Shown here: piece after piece, positions 12,702-23,060 of the stretch
How positions within the stretch are numbered: position 1 is the stretch's first letter
How the letters are laid out: each line of letters opens with the position of its first letter
NCBI GenBank assembly: GCA_033085395.1
Contig: JANQBS010000101.1
Coordinates: forward strand, 1-64,000
Direction of reading: 5' to 3'
DNA: 64,000 nt
DNA from: Xanthoparmelia taractica
Taxonomy: Eukaryota > Ascomycota > Lecanoromycetes > Lecanorales > Parmeliaceae
The notes under the pieces: model-generated
The model's input: the letters and a program-made list of their open reading frames with translations, nothing else
Told to the model about the DNA's origin: nothing
The model's database searches: none
Program-made: the position numbers and the translations under genes

Positions 12702-12799
12702 TATCCCATCTACCTCTTGACACAAGGCGATGAGTCCCCGACGCTCTAACCCTAAGCTCGATTTAGATGGTCATGGCAGGCCAAGGTTGGAAGAAGACT

Positions 12800-13660
12800 A
12801 GGGTTACCCACCGTGAACCGGTTCAGACATTGAGGTAGACAACCAATTTCAGGCCGTCTGAAGCAGCCTAGCATCAACTAACGTTCGTCTTCCCTGCAGG
12901 AAAGGTCGATATGACTATCAAACCGCGGATACTACCGTCGGCGAAGCCTCTACCCTCCATGTCTCTATCTCCTCCAAAGACTGTGAAACCCCTTTCCTCC
13001 GTCGTTCTCCCATGGTCGGCTACACAAGCAGCACCCCGATCTTCCCCTCGAGGACAGGACTGAGAACAGGTAGTCCACCTTAATGGCTACGTCTCCTCCG
13101 GCATTCTTTTCCCTGTAAAGGCTCCGAAAAAGCAGGTAGGACCACCATGGCGGCAACGACTACTCAGAACCCAACAACGAAGCACCTCCCTCCAGAGGCA
13201 TCCCCATCTCCTGCGCAACCCAACTCGACGGCGTCGTCCTAGCCTTCACTCCGAATAACCACAGCTGCAACTACCGCTCCGACGTCCTCTACAGTTCCTC
13301 TACCTGCTTCACCGATAAGTTGGAGCGCTTACCCGCCTTATCCCTTATAACCAAACACCTCGTTTCCTCGTGGTGAGGAACACTCGATATCCGAATACCA
13401 CAGGGACTCAAGAGATAGGAATACTGAAGGTGGCGATCCATAGCGCGAGTGCCAAGATTAGGCAGGGAAGTGTGGGGGGGATCGGGAGTGTTCAATGGAC
13501 GAGGGACAAGGCGAAGGGTGTAGGATAGGCGACGATGCTGATGATATAGGTGCGGGGTTGTTCCGAAAGGAGATTGTTAGTGAGAGGGATTTGGTAGGGT
13601 AGGAGGAGGTGTTACTTAGAAGGCTTGGAAGGTGAACATCTTTGGGCAAAGGAGGTGCGA
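12800..13660 (+). pseudogene. Broken FMN-binding split-barrel (pyridoxamine-phosphate-oxidase-like) gene
   Basis: Conserved pieces of this fungal flavin-nucleotide-binding family appear in order but in different frames. They are VNRFRH before a probable intron (12835-12899, branch CTAAC, acceptor CTGCAG), KGRYDYQTADTTVGEASTLH after it, HHGGNDYSEPNNEAPPSRG, GIPISCATQLDGVVLAFTP with NNHSCNYRSDVLY, and VRNTRYPNTTGTQEIGILK with ASAKIRQG near 13,370-13,470. Stop codons fall between pieces (for example after FPSRTGLRTG near 13,070 and after KHLVSSW near 13,370), and the reading frame shifts at least twice. Relatives act as small flavin-binding proteins. This copy cannot make a full product. Confidence 0.7.
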
Positions 13661-14409
13661 ATGGCCAGAGGTTGAAGGCGGTGCAAAAAGCTGTACGCTT
13701 TCGGGTGAGGGTCCTCCGACTTCAACTGGGCGAAATTCGACTATGCCTGGCTTAGGGTATCCATAGAAATGCTATCATGATCCTTGGTACGGCTTGGTAT
13801 GAAGCCGAGGCGGTGGACTGCAATGTTCGACCCATGGTCTAAACGGAAGTCTGGAGGCCATGCCAAGTAAAGCCTTTTCGTTGGTCCTCTTACGGATAAC
13901 TAAGACGGTCGGATAGTATATTTGACCGTCCTCGCCAATAGTGTGCGATGGTCCTTGGGAAAATTCGTTCCCTCGCTAGGGCTTATCATTAGTTTGGGTC
14001 ACGAGGTAGTCATGAAAGAGTTTGCGGTTTCTTGGGTACTGTAGCTAGAAGAGAGAAACTTAGATACTTTTTGAAAAGAGGTGCTCGTAGGTAATCCTAT
14101 TTGGGCGCCTCACCAGGCAGTGACTCTAACTCGATACCATGTGGATGGAGGCTTTGTACTATTGCATACTTGCGGGGGTAGATACGCAAGAAAATGTATG
14201 CTTCGACTGCAAGACCGGGAGCGCTTTCTTTTACACGTAAGAAGACAGTCCTCTGATGGGCTATAGCAGTCGCGGAAGCAGTCTCTTCATGTGCCTTGCC
14301 TTCAGTCCCGTAATTCGAAAGCTGGTTGCTAAGGAAACTTTTATTTTGCAGATCCATCCAAGAAAGCGCAGCAGCGGCTTGCTGCTCTTACTGGGTGTCG
14401 ATCCACGTT
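13661..14409. other. No gene recognised
   Basis: Only short, unconvincing frames occur here. It is the downstream flank of the minus-strand secreted-protein gene and may include the decayed end of the broken flavin-protein gene. Confidence 0.5.
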
Positions 14410-15652
14410 TTAAACCCCACCAGCAGCTGCCAGTACGGTCTGATTCCCAACCACAGAACCTTCGACCGGCATAGGACGGCGTTCAGTGCCATTTTCGAGC
14501 AAGATGCAAAGGCGTCCATTCGTTCCTGCAAGCAGAGATCGTCAGCTTAAACAACGAGGTGTATACCGGGTTCTGTGCGCAAAAATGGATTCGCTCACCC
14601 AGGCGCTCATACTTGCCAACCTTCCCAAACCGCGCACACATGCCTGCTAGCATTACACCGGCAGTCCACATGTCAAAGTACGACATTGTATCCCTGACAT
14701 TGTTATCGGCGTGCGTCCCCCAGACGTTAAGGCGGCATCGGAAGGCTGTTGGGTCGTTAGCCACCCTGAAGGTCTTCTTTCCATAACGATCTCTCAAGAA
14801 AGCATCATTGATCGAACAGCAAGATCAAATCAAGACTGTGAGATCACAGCAAAGATCAACTCACGCCTCAACTCGTACGCATAAGGCAGCTCATTGTCGA
14901 CCCTACCCTGGCCTCTTCCGCCCCAAGACTTCGCAGGTGAAACATCTGCCGGTATAGCCTGGAGCAGACTATTACACTTGTCGTCGTCGAAGGGCTTTGA
15001 ATTGACTCCACATGTGATAGCGTTGGGCTCAAAGGAGCGGAGGATGATCCCTAACGTCTGTGTCTGTCCTGTGGAAAAGGATCCATATCAGCTAACGTAT
15101 GATTGATAGAGATAGAGGTGAAAGCCCTACCGAGATTCGATAACACGCCCCCTTGGCCTCCTTGGTCACGCACGCACTCATTAAGCAATTTCCACGCAGC
15201 CCTGGCGATATCTTGCCCTGTGGTCATCTCAGAAGGAGAGGTGCCCTTCATCACAATGTCAAAGACACAACGGCCATCGCCTGTCCGTTCGCCACCAGTC
15301 AGAATCGGCGTAGGGGACGCGGATAGAAGGTGATCGTACCACTAACCCATTTCCATGGCAGAGCGCGGTTATATGCGCCATGGCGGCGGCGAGCGATCTT
15401 GACCGCAGCGGACGAACCCCCACCAGCAAAGGTACTGAAGGCATCGAGGCAGCTGCCGTAGTTGAGACTTGAGCCGAATTGGCGTCCATTGCATTGGATG
15501 GAAAGGTCGTTGGAGTGAGGGAGGGAGACATTGATTAACGGCGCTAGGGTGTTCACGAGAATGCCATCGTTAGGTGGCAGCGTAAGGGCATTACAAAACG
15601 TCACAGAAATGGCAAGCAGCTTAATTACAATAAACACAGCGAGTAGCATCAT
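14410..15652 (-). CDS. Secreted protein of a conserved fungal family, five exons
   Basis: Exons on the minus strand are 15652-15340, 15280-15131, 15068-14865, 14790-14599 and 14525-14410, giving 324 aa with phases that agree at every junction. Introns are 59-74 bp with GT-AG ends. The N-terminus (MMLLAVFIVIKLLAI, cleavage likely near aa 22) is a clear signal peptide. Family hallmarks are LNYGSCLDAF, LPWKWVSGDGRCVFDIV, GQDIARAAWKLLNECV, the Cys-containing ITCGVNSKPFDDDKCNSLL, and a C-terminal MWTAGVMLAGMCARFGK followed by LGTNGRLCILLENGT. I know this as an uncharacterised secreted family frequent in filamentous ascomycetes, with no assigned biochemical role. The conserved Cys spacing suggests disulfides. 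There is no membrane segment after the signal. Confidence 0.8.
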
Positions 15653-16211
15653 AGGTAACGAGATGGGACTAACGATGAAGAAGATGTAGATACGTTATGA
15701 ATTCACCACATTAGCCTTTTGCGCGTAATTTTTCATGCGACACACGACATGCGCTGACTCGAAACTACGCAGCGACAGACTCAATATGATATGACGCGGA
15801 AAGAATGGGTAAGACGACATCAGCTAAGATAAGTTATCTTATGGGAAAAGCTTTGATGAAAAAACCAAGGCTCAAGAGAGAATTATATGGAAAAAAGCCT
15901 TGGTCTTCACGGATTTTTGATATAAACACCCAAACACAATTGTCAATCTTGTTCATGAAGATGGTTCTGACACGAAGCGACTTTTCGGAATCGCGGAGGT
16001 TTTATTGAGCGTAGAAGTCATCAAGGGTGTTTTAGATAATGAATTAGTCTCGTCGAATTATTGGTTTCAGAGTATCCATTTATATAAGTGGAGTTGGTTG
16101 CACGCTGCCGTGATGAATTCTCAGAAAAAGAGTGGAAATTGTTTGAAAGCTCGGATTTTACGAGATTCTTCCTTACTATAATGCAAATAGTCTATATTCA
16201 AGCCGTCTGTG
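15653..16211. other. Upstream region of the secreted-protein gene; nothing else seen
   Basis: It holds a 67-codon frame at 15805-16008 with no recognisable features and mildly AT-rich sequence. No promoter motif could be singled out. Confidence 0.4.
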
Positions 16212-16435
16212 ATTGTATCCAGTGCTGGCGATGGTGTACCAACTAACTACTTTATCAACAGTTAAATTAGTTAATTCTAGCAGTTGACGATGCAGTTTAA
16301 GATCTGATAGTTGATAGTTAATATAATTTTAATCTAAAAACCAACTAATTCACTAATAGTTTTAATAATTTCCTAGATAGATAATAACTTGACTGTTTTA
16401 GGCTTAGATTAATATACGTTAAGATACTCTAGATA

Positions 16436-16711
16436 TGTTGCAAATGTGAGTAACGGATAGCTATGACTAAGTAGAAATACTATTTAATGATTGGCTAAGG
16501 CTAGCTAATTAATTCGATTAATTAAGTCTTAAGAATATAAGAAAGAAAGCATATAAAGATAATTATGAATTAGTCTATATACTCGCTGAGAAGATTTTAA
16601 TAGATTCGTTATTATTCACTATCTTCACTTATAGAACGCTAACTAAATTAGAGAATCTCTCCCCGCTGGAATTGGCTAGAAATCAAGCGAAATAATTATC
16701 TAATATTAATA
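16436..16711 (-). repeat. 3' LTR of the copia element (276 bp)
   Basis: It aligns without gaps to 21325-21600. Every difference I found is a transition. In all but about three the present copy carries A or T, so this LTR took most of the RIP. Its outer end keeps TG; its inner end reads TA in place of CA. Confidence 0.92.
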
Positions 16712-16721
16712 CTCTCTCTTT
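16712..16721 (-). other. Polypurine tract of the copia element
   Basis: Read on the element's strand the sequence is AAAGAGAGAG, immediately upstream of the 3' LTR. This is the normal position of the plus-strand primer in LTR retrotransposons. Confidence 0.75.
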
Positions 16722-17135
16722 ATTATTTCACTTATTTAGAATAAACTTAAGGCTATATAAATCGAGTAACTATCTATCTCGCTGAAACGTCTGCGAAGTA
16801 AGCGACTTAATTAATATATTAGCTACTTAATTAGCGATAAGTACGAAATTAAGTTTAATTAATTTATTCTCGTAGATCTAGCGTATATAGTGATACTAAA
16901 TATTAATATACTTGATTCTCTAATAATATTTAGAATTCTTAACGAGGGCTAGGCTGGTCTTATTATCACTAAGTAGCTATATAAAAGCGTTCTTAGAGTT
17001 TCGAAAGAATAGTTCTTTCAGTTAGCGAGTTATTTATATAATAGTCTTTACGACCTCAATAAGGGCTATATACTTAGTCTTAGTAATAGATATAGCTATA
17101 TCGCGTTACTTCTTACTAATTCAAATGCATACGAC

Positions 17136-17375
17136 TTAACCCCGCAATAAGACGTAATTATAGATAAATTTGCGATTTAATTTATCGTCACTATAGGCTG
17201 AGTTAGAGTAGACTACTAAATCATCGTCTCGACAAAAGCGTAGTTTATATTTAACTATTTCGACCACGTATTTAAGTACGCGATTAAGTGTATTTATATA
17301 GCGTATAATTGAATTATAATAGTATTGACTTAGTTTTTTAATAACGAAGGTCAAGTTAGAACGTATTTTAGTCAT
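17136..17375 (-). pseudogene. copia RNase H fragment
   Basis: The 80-codon open stretch keeps the copia RNase H pattern: KLSQYY, a YINTLNRVLKYV segment, the DLVVYSNSAYSDD block and RKFIYNYVLL. An acidic residue expected in the catalytic block is now Asn, a G-to-A change. It is the longest surviving coding piece of pol. Confidence 0.75.
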
Positions 17376-17684
17376 AAGATATATAAGACTTTTAATTCGT
17401 TTTTGATAATCTCGCTAATTAACTTATTCTTCTTTAGATCGAGCGAGTTAAATAGACTTATATTTATCGATTAAAGTACTAACCGAGATGCACTGCTTTA
17501 TATTATACTACTGAAGTATCTTTCTAACGTATTATAACTACTTAATCACCAGCGTATTCTTAATTCGATAAGTTTAAATACTTAGTATTCTTTTTACTAA
17601 TTCAGAGTCTTTTATCTTAAAGGCTTACTTAATCTAATTCTTAATCTAGGTTATAAGTGCTTTAGTTTTAGTGAATACGAGGAT

Positions 17685-17696
17685 ATTATTAATATA
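17685..17696 (-). other. Remnant of the reverse-transcriptase YxDD catalytic site
   Basis: The sequence reads Y-I-N-N followed by ILVFT. Both catalytic Asp codons have become Asn by G-to-A change, so the polymerase site is dead. Context and spacing to RNase H fit a copia pol. Confidence 0.75.
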
Positions 17697-19149
17697 GAGA
17701 ATAATAATAATTAACTTATTTCTAGTAATTCGAATAAAGATGTATTTATCTGAAGAAATGATCTTAAAACTTATCTTTCTAAGTATCTCACTAAATTTCT
17801 AATTTTAAATACGCGCTAACTATTTAAGATCATATAAATTCTTTAATAGCTATAGTTTATTTTCTTTAACACCTAGCGAGATAGAAAAGCCCTATAAAAA
17901 AGCCATATAGATTACCTCTCGTAGAATGCTATTGAGATATACGTTATTCACATTCAATTAATAATATAGTAGTTCTAGAAGTACTGCGAGCGCGAATAGT
18001 AATCGTAGGGATTTAAATCTTATAGTTAGAGTAAACGTCTTATTAAAATCGATATTAGCCATCTAAATAAAACCTCGAGCGACTAATCTAACTTTATACT
18101 TATCGATAATCTTATCGAGATTATATTTAATCTTATAGATTTACTTGCATATAATTAATTTACGTCCCGCTGAAACCTAAACGATCTTTTATATACTATT
18201 AATCATATAGGCCGTAAATTTAGCAGTTATGACTATAATTTATTCTCGTGAGTTAGGTTTATTAATAGCTTCTTCGTATATAAGCGACTCGATCTTTAAT
18301 AACTTATAAGCGAGATATGCTCTTAATTTACCGAATTCTTTAAAAAATTTCTAACTTATAATCTTCTTTCTAATGCGAACTAGTCTATTAAATATTATTA
18401 TTAATTTAATAGATCGTTTATTAGAGACTCTAATTCTAGAATTAGATACTAATATAATAATTAAAGTATCTAGAATTAATAATTTATAAGTCGCTAAAAT
18501 CTCTTCCTTATTAAATAATTTAGTAACGAGAACTCTCGATATTAAGAGAGATTCAATTGAAGAGCTGCCCTTATTTTGCTGATCCTACGGGCTAGATTGT
18601 GAATCGTCTCCGGTGTTTGAGTTCTCCTATGAGAAATCTCCCTCTAATTCGGGTTCGCTTGAAGGCGTGTTTGTTGATAGCGACGTGACGTGGCCTTCTA
18701 ACTATATATTATTATTCTAATCGTCGTCGTCGCTAGATATAGCATTATTCAAGATATCTGAAACTTTATTAGATATCTCGATGTGGTTGGGATTTATAAC
18801 TAAGACGTCTGCTCGCAATCAGTCGAATTTCGAAAGCAGACCTTTAAGCAGTAGTTTCAGGCCTTTACGATCCTCATAAAACTTCAAATTTATAGGCCAT
18901 TCGAATCGATTCTTATCCGGTCTATACACACGATATTAAGTGCTCGAATAATACTTAGTATAGATCCCTAGGTAGTTCACGATGTTTAGCTTGATGTCTC
19001 GTTGCTTCTTAGCCAGAAACACTTTATATATATACTTAAATATCCTCTCTTTGCTAAGATCTGGTTTCTTCTTAAATTATAGCTTATTTAATAACTTACT
19101 TCCTCTATTTCTCTGTAATAGTCGATTATATATATAATATACATATATT

Positions 19150-19760
19150 ACGACCTCCGCTTAGAAGGTTAATAATAATACGAACTAAATTAGTATCGAT
19201 CTGGCGAGCGTAATCACGATCCTATTGAATCGTTCGGAAATCCGTTCTAATATACGGTGTACGTGCTCGTAGACTCCATCGTTACACTTATATCTAGTAA
19301 TTCTTTCTAAGTATCTTAATACTCCTTCGCGTTATCCGTTTTAATCGTTATAATTAATATATAATCTTCTATTAATAGTAGTCTAACGTTATTTAAAAGA
19401 AATTTATAAATATCTATCTTCGTAACGAGTGGGCGAAAAAATGCTCGTTTAATCGTCTCGTTAATTAATAATACAAATAGAATATATCTCTCTATAATAC
19501 TTTTAACTAAAAACGACCCTTAAAAGTTCATATAAAGCCTCGCCCTAGATATCGTTATCTTGGTCTTGGGCTCGCGATTAATTATTCTAATTATCTTTAA
19601 GACGTTATATATCTTATATTCGAAGTTCGTTAATACGTTAAAAGCCTTAATATCGCTCGTATACTAATGTAGATCTTTTAGTCGATATACGCCCGCATAA
19701 TCAAGTCGTTTATATACGAGTTCGAATATCTTTCTAGACGACTTATTTATAGTTAAGATT
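19150..19760 (-). pseudogene. copia integrase remnant
   Basis: The recognisable pieces are the segment around ITIKTDNAKEY (about 19,322-19,360), which holds one Asp of the DDE core, and a later YTVY-stop-NGFPND piece matching the conserved NG.xER-type region. The in-frame TAG there is what a CAG codon becomes under RIP. Other parts are too altered to place. Confidence 0.6.
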
Positions 19761-20413
19761 TCAGTCGATACTAATTTCTTACTTACTTGCTTCTATATCG
19801 CTAATTCCTAATTCGCTAATTTCTAATTCTTCTAAATCGCTGGTTTCTAAGTCATAAACGCTCGATCTAATATATAATTCGTGAGTTCGTATAGATCGTT
19901 CGATACGTAATCTCATGCGACGGTTCTATTAATCTATTTATTAACGATTTTAACACTCTATTCTTTAAAAATTACTATATATTCTCGCCGATTTAAGACG
20001 ATAATAGATAATAAGTTGACACTTATTTTAGGTATATAGAGTACGTCTCTTATAATCTAAATGTAACGTTTAATCCTTATCTAAATATCTTTTCGTTCGA
20101 TAACTAATAACTCGCTCTAATCGTCGAATTTAATTAATTTATTATAGGGTATAAATTTGATAAATAATTCGCGCTGAGACGTTATATGCCGGGTTGCTTT
20201 TAAGTCGATAAGCTATTTTATAATCTTCTTATACTTATATAGGGTTATTTAGACTCGTTTCTTCGATAGTTTAGGTGAGTTTTCATCTCGATTCTTAGTA
20301 GTAACTACTACTTTATTCTTACGCCTCGCGAGCTAATCTTATATCTTATTCGAGGCCTTTCGATTATTCTTAGACCTTAAATTCTTATTTATATCGTTCT
20401 TATTAAAATTAAT

Positions 20414-20455
20414 ACACTTAGATTTATAATAATCTCTCTTATCGTAGTTGTAACA
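20414..20455 (-). other. Gag zinc-knuckle remnant
   Basis: The spacing C-x2-[C]-x4-[H]-x4-C is preserved, but the second Cys and the His positions are now Tyr. Both are single-class transitions explained by RIP. It marks the end of Gag and fixes the element's orientation. Confidence 0.7.
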
Positions 20456-21310
20456 CATAATAGCTAACTTATTAATACCTTAAGATCGTTCTCGCTGGCC
20501 TTACTTGTCACGATCTTCTCTTACTACGTTCGCGTCTTTCTTAGGCTTACGAATATTCTATTTCACGCTTCTAAGTTATTCGACTATAAGAACTAATATT
20601 AATATATCTGCTTGGCCGAGTGTGAACTTGGCTATCGTATACTCCTCTCCTTAATATGCGTTTATAATTATCGCAGCACGGCTAATTTCTAAAGACCTAG
20701 TCTTCGGGGCGAGATTATAAATCTTATCGCTAAGTTACTTCAGGATTAAAATCATCTAATCGATAAATTTATTACTTTTCTTAATATAATTATAGAAACG
20801 CTATAGTATCGTTATAAGTCGTCTCTTTTCACTCACATTATAAATTCGTCGTAACTCGTCTCAAATATTCTTCGCACGCTCTAAATAAGCTATATACGTC
20901 TATTAAGAATCCTTAACATTACTCGTTAATAGAGTGACGATTTATTAATTTAAAATTATTTAATTTCTAGTCTTCTTCCTCGTTATTAGACGGGAAAGAC
21001 TTTCTAATACTATTTTCTATATTTCTCGTTTACGTAGAAATCTCTTATAAGTCTAGGTTCACGTATAATAATTATAGTCTTTCAACACTCTTAAACGAGC
21101 GTAACTCGGCTTTAGAAGAGTCTTATTGAGGTTCGTTAGATCTATCTCGAGTAGAGAATTATGAATATCGTTTAAGTTCTCCTGCTTGATGTAGAGGCTT
21201 CTCTATTCGTTCGAGGTTAATATCGCTAATCCCTCGCTAGCGAATATCTTGTTGTCTTGTTCTGTTATAGTAATAATATAGATAACTAATACTAAGTTAA
21301 TTTAGGCTAA

Positions 21311-21324
21311 CCGGGCTCATAACC
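21311..21324 (-). other. Primer-binding site: half tRNA-iMet
   Basis: The plus strand here reads CCGGGCTCATAACC, which matches the anticodon arm of initiator-Met tRNA. It abuts the 5' LTR with no gap. Copia elements are known to prime from a cleaved initiator-Met tRNA fragment, so this matches the family. Confidence 0.8.
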
Positions 21325-21600
21325 TATTGCAAATGTGGGTGACGAATAGCTATAACTAAGTAGAAATACTGTTCAATGATTGGCTAAGGCTAGCTGATTG
21401 ATCCGATTGATCAAGTCTTAAGAACATAAGAAAGGAAGCACATGAAGGCGGTTATGGACCAGTCTATATACTCGCTGAGAAGATTCCATCAGATTCGCCA
21501 TTATTCGCTGTCTCCACTCATAGAACGCTGGCTGGACCAGGGGACCCCTCCCCGCTGGAATTGGCTAGAAACCGAGCGAAATGATTACCTAATACCAACA
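21325..21600 (-). repeat. 5' LTR of the copia element (276 bp)
   Basis: It is the less-mutated LTR and keeps many CpA and TpG sites lost in its partner. The terminal TG of the element has become TA at 21325-21326 while CA is kept at 21599-21600. An 80-codon open frame (21442-21684) is incidental. Confidence 0.92.
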
Positions 21601-21869
21601 AGATACCTTAGTTCTAGTCTCAGCCCTATTCGCTCAGCCCTATCTACTCAGCCTTATATGCTTAGCCCTATACTAGCGTACTAGAATTATTTTCTATTCT
21701 ATTATCTTTATTAATAATCAAAACTACTTCACTGTTAGTTCAACTGACAGTTGATAGTTGATTCGTGTATATAAGACAGTTAGTGCAGTTCTAGATTCGA
21801 AACCCAGTAGTTGGTGCAGTTTGGCCCCCAAAACCAACTATTTCAACTATCGTCAGCACTGATTGTATC

Positions 21870-22531
21870 GTCAACGGCTGAGCTTCTGTCGATTGTTTCT
21901 TTAATTGGCGTCGTGGGCATTTCCAACCAAGTTTGATCCTGACGCACCGAGACCTGTCCTCCCAAGATGCTCGCTCGCTCTGGGCTTGGTCGACGAGGGA
22001 TCATCTATCTCCATGTCTTTACTGGACGACATGGCGAACCCTTCTCTTGCCGTATCCGTCCGACCTCCAGTTAGCGCCTCCCTGCTCATACAGTACTCCA
22101 ACCCTCTATCGGGTTTGGTGCTCGTTGATTATTGTATGTGGTGTGTGAGATCTGTTGTTTGGGAAAGGCTCCTCATGGACCAATAAACGACTACTCAACT
22201 GCTTCTCTGGGATAATTTGTCCGTTGAGGCACGGTTGAATGCTTAACGGCATTAAGGCCAACAAGTGACCAGCGAATGGCCGCCCGATGGCTGCAAGTGC
22301 CTCGAATCCTGTGACGGGTTGATAAAGCACGCAAATCTGCAAGTGCGTGCATGTAGGCACCCGGTCCGCTAGCTTAGAGAACGTGATCTCACCAGGCTTA
22401 GAAATCTCCGATAAATGTTGTCATGTCTCTCATCCCCTGTTTATTGATGTGCCTTGTATTACTTTCCTTGTGGAGTAAGCTGGGGATCTAGTTTGCACCT
22501 TTTGCCATTCACTAGCTATCAGTAGACCAAC
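21870..22531. other. No gene recognised
   Basis: Composition is balanced and short frames overlap on both strands, but none has a recognisable motif. It separates two transposon-derived segments. Confidence 0.45.
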
Positions 22532-23060
22532 GCGCCTGATGGTTCAAACCGTCGGTCCACCAGGCCTGAACCAGTTCAAATTGAAGCTATACACACGGTT
22601 GGTAGTTGGTTCAGATGTTAAACTATCCAACCAACAGTTGGACTGGTTCAACTGATAGTCCACTACTAATCTACAGCAATTTCGACTTCGTCAGCAACTC
22701 CCTCCTTCATATCAGCAATAATCGCATGTAGATCTTCCTTCGTGAAGATAATAGACCAGATTCATCGTCACTGTAGGCCATAATGATGTGATTGTTGAAG
22801 AATAAGTTGAATATTGAGTGGTTAGATATGTGGGAGGCGATCACTTCTCTGATCGCTACTAGAAATACGCCTGCGTGATCAAATATTCGCTACTAAAAAA
22901 TCTATATATCTGGACCAGTCGACTATCAGTCCGACTATTAGTTGGTCAATAGTGAACCAGTCAACCAACTACCTACGAGATCTATGAACTGGTTCAAACT
23001 ATTAGTACCCGAACCAGTCCAGACTATTAGTTGGTAGTTGGTTGGTCGGCTATCGGGCGC
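22532..23060. mobile_element. Candidate hAT-related miniature element
   Basis: GCGCCTGATGGTT at the left resembles the reverse complement of the right end (GCGCCCGATAGCC), differing only by transitions. Both arms are packed with subterminal AACTGGTTCAA and ACTATTAGTTGG-like motifs in both orientations. One internal minus-strand stretch reads KEDLHAIIADMKEGVADE and might be the tail of a former transposase. CAACTGATAGT also occurs in the hAT element at 16.2-21.9 kb. I found no matching target duplication, so the borders are uncertain. Confidence 0.5.

Larger units (their letters stand above)
16436..21600 (-). mobile_element. Complete Ty1/copia LTR retrotransposon, RIP-inactivated
   Basis: The element is 5,165 bp, with two 276-bp LTRs, original TG...CA ends, and flanking AGATA at 16431-16435 and 21601-21605. 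It reads on the minus strand. The order of recognisable parts from its 5' end is primer site, Gag zinc knuckle (about 20,455-20,414), integrase (about 19.7-19.2 kb), reverse transcriptase (catalytic YxDD position at 17,696-17,685) and RNase H (17,375-17,136). Integrase before reverse transcriptase defines the copia order. Stops and missense changes, mostly G to A on the coding strand, run through every domain, so it cannot move on its own. Confidence 0.92.
16220..21861. mobile_element. hAT-like miniature element split by a copia insertion
   Basis: The left end CAGTGCTGGCGATGGT (16220-16235) and the reverse complement of the right end CAGTGCTGACGATAGT (21846-21861) form terminal inverted repeats differing only by transitions. 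Directly outside lies the 8-bp duplication ATTGTATC (16212-16219 and 21862-21869). CAGTG ends with an 8-bp duplication are typical of hAT transposons. Removing the copia element and its 5-bp duplication leaves 472 bp, too short for a transposase, so it is non-autonomous. Subterminal copies of CAGTTGATAGTT occur in both arms. The left arm is more RIP-altered than the right. Confidence 0.85.
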
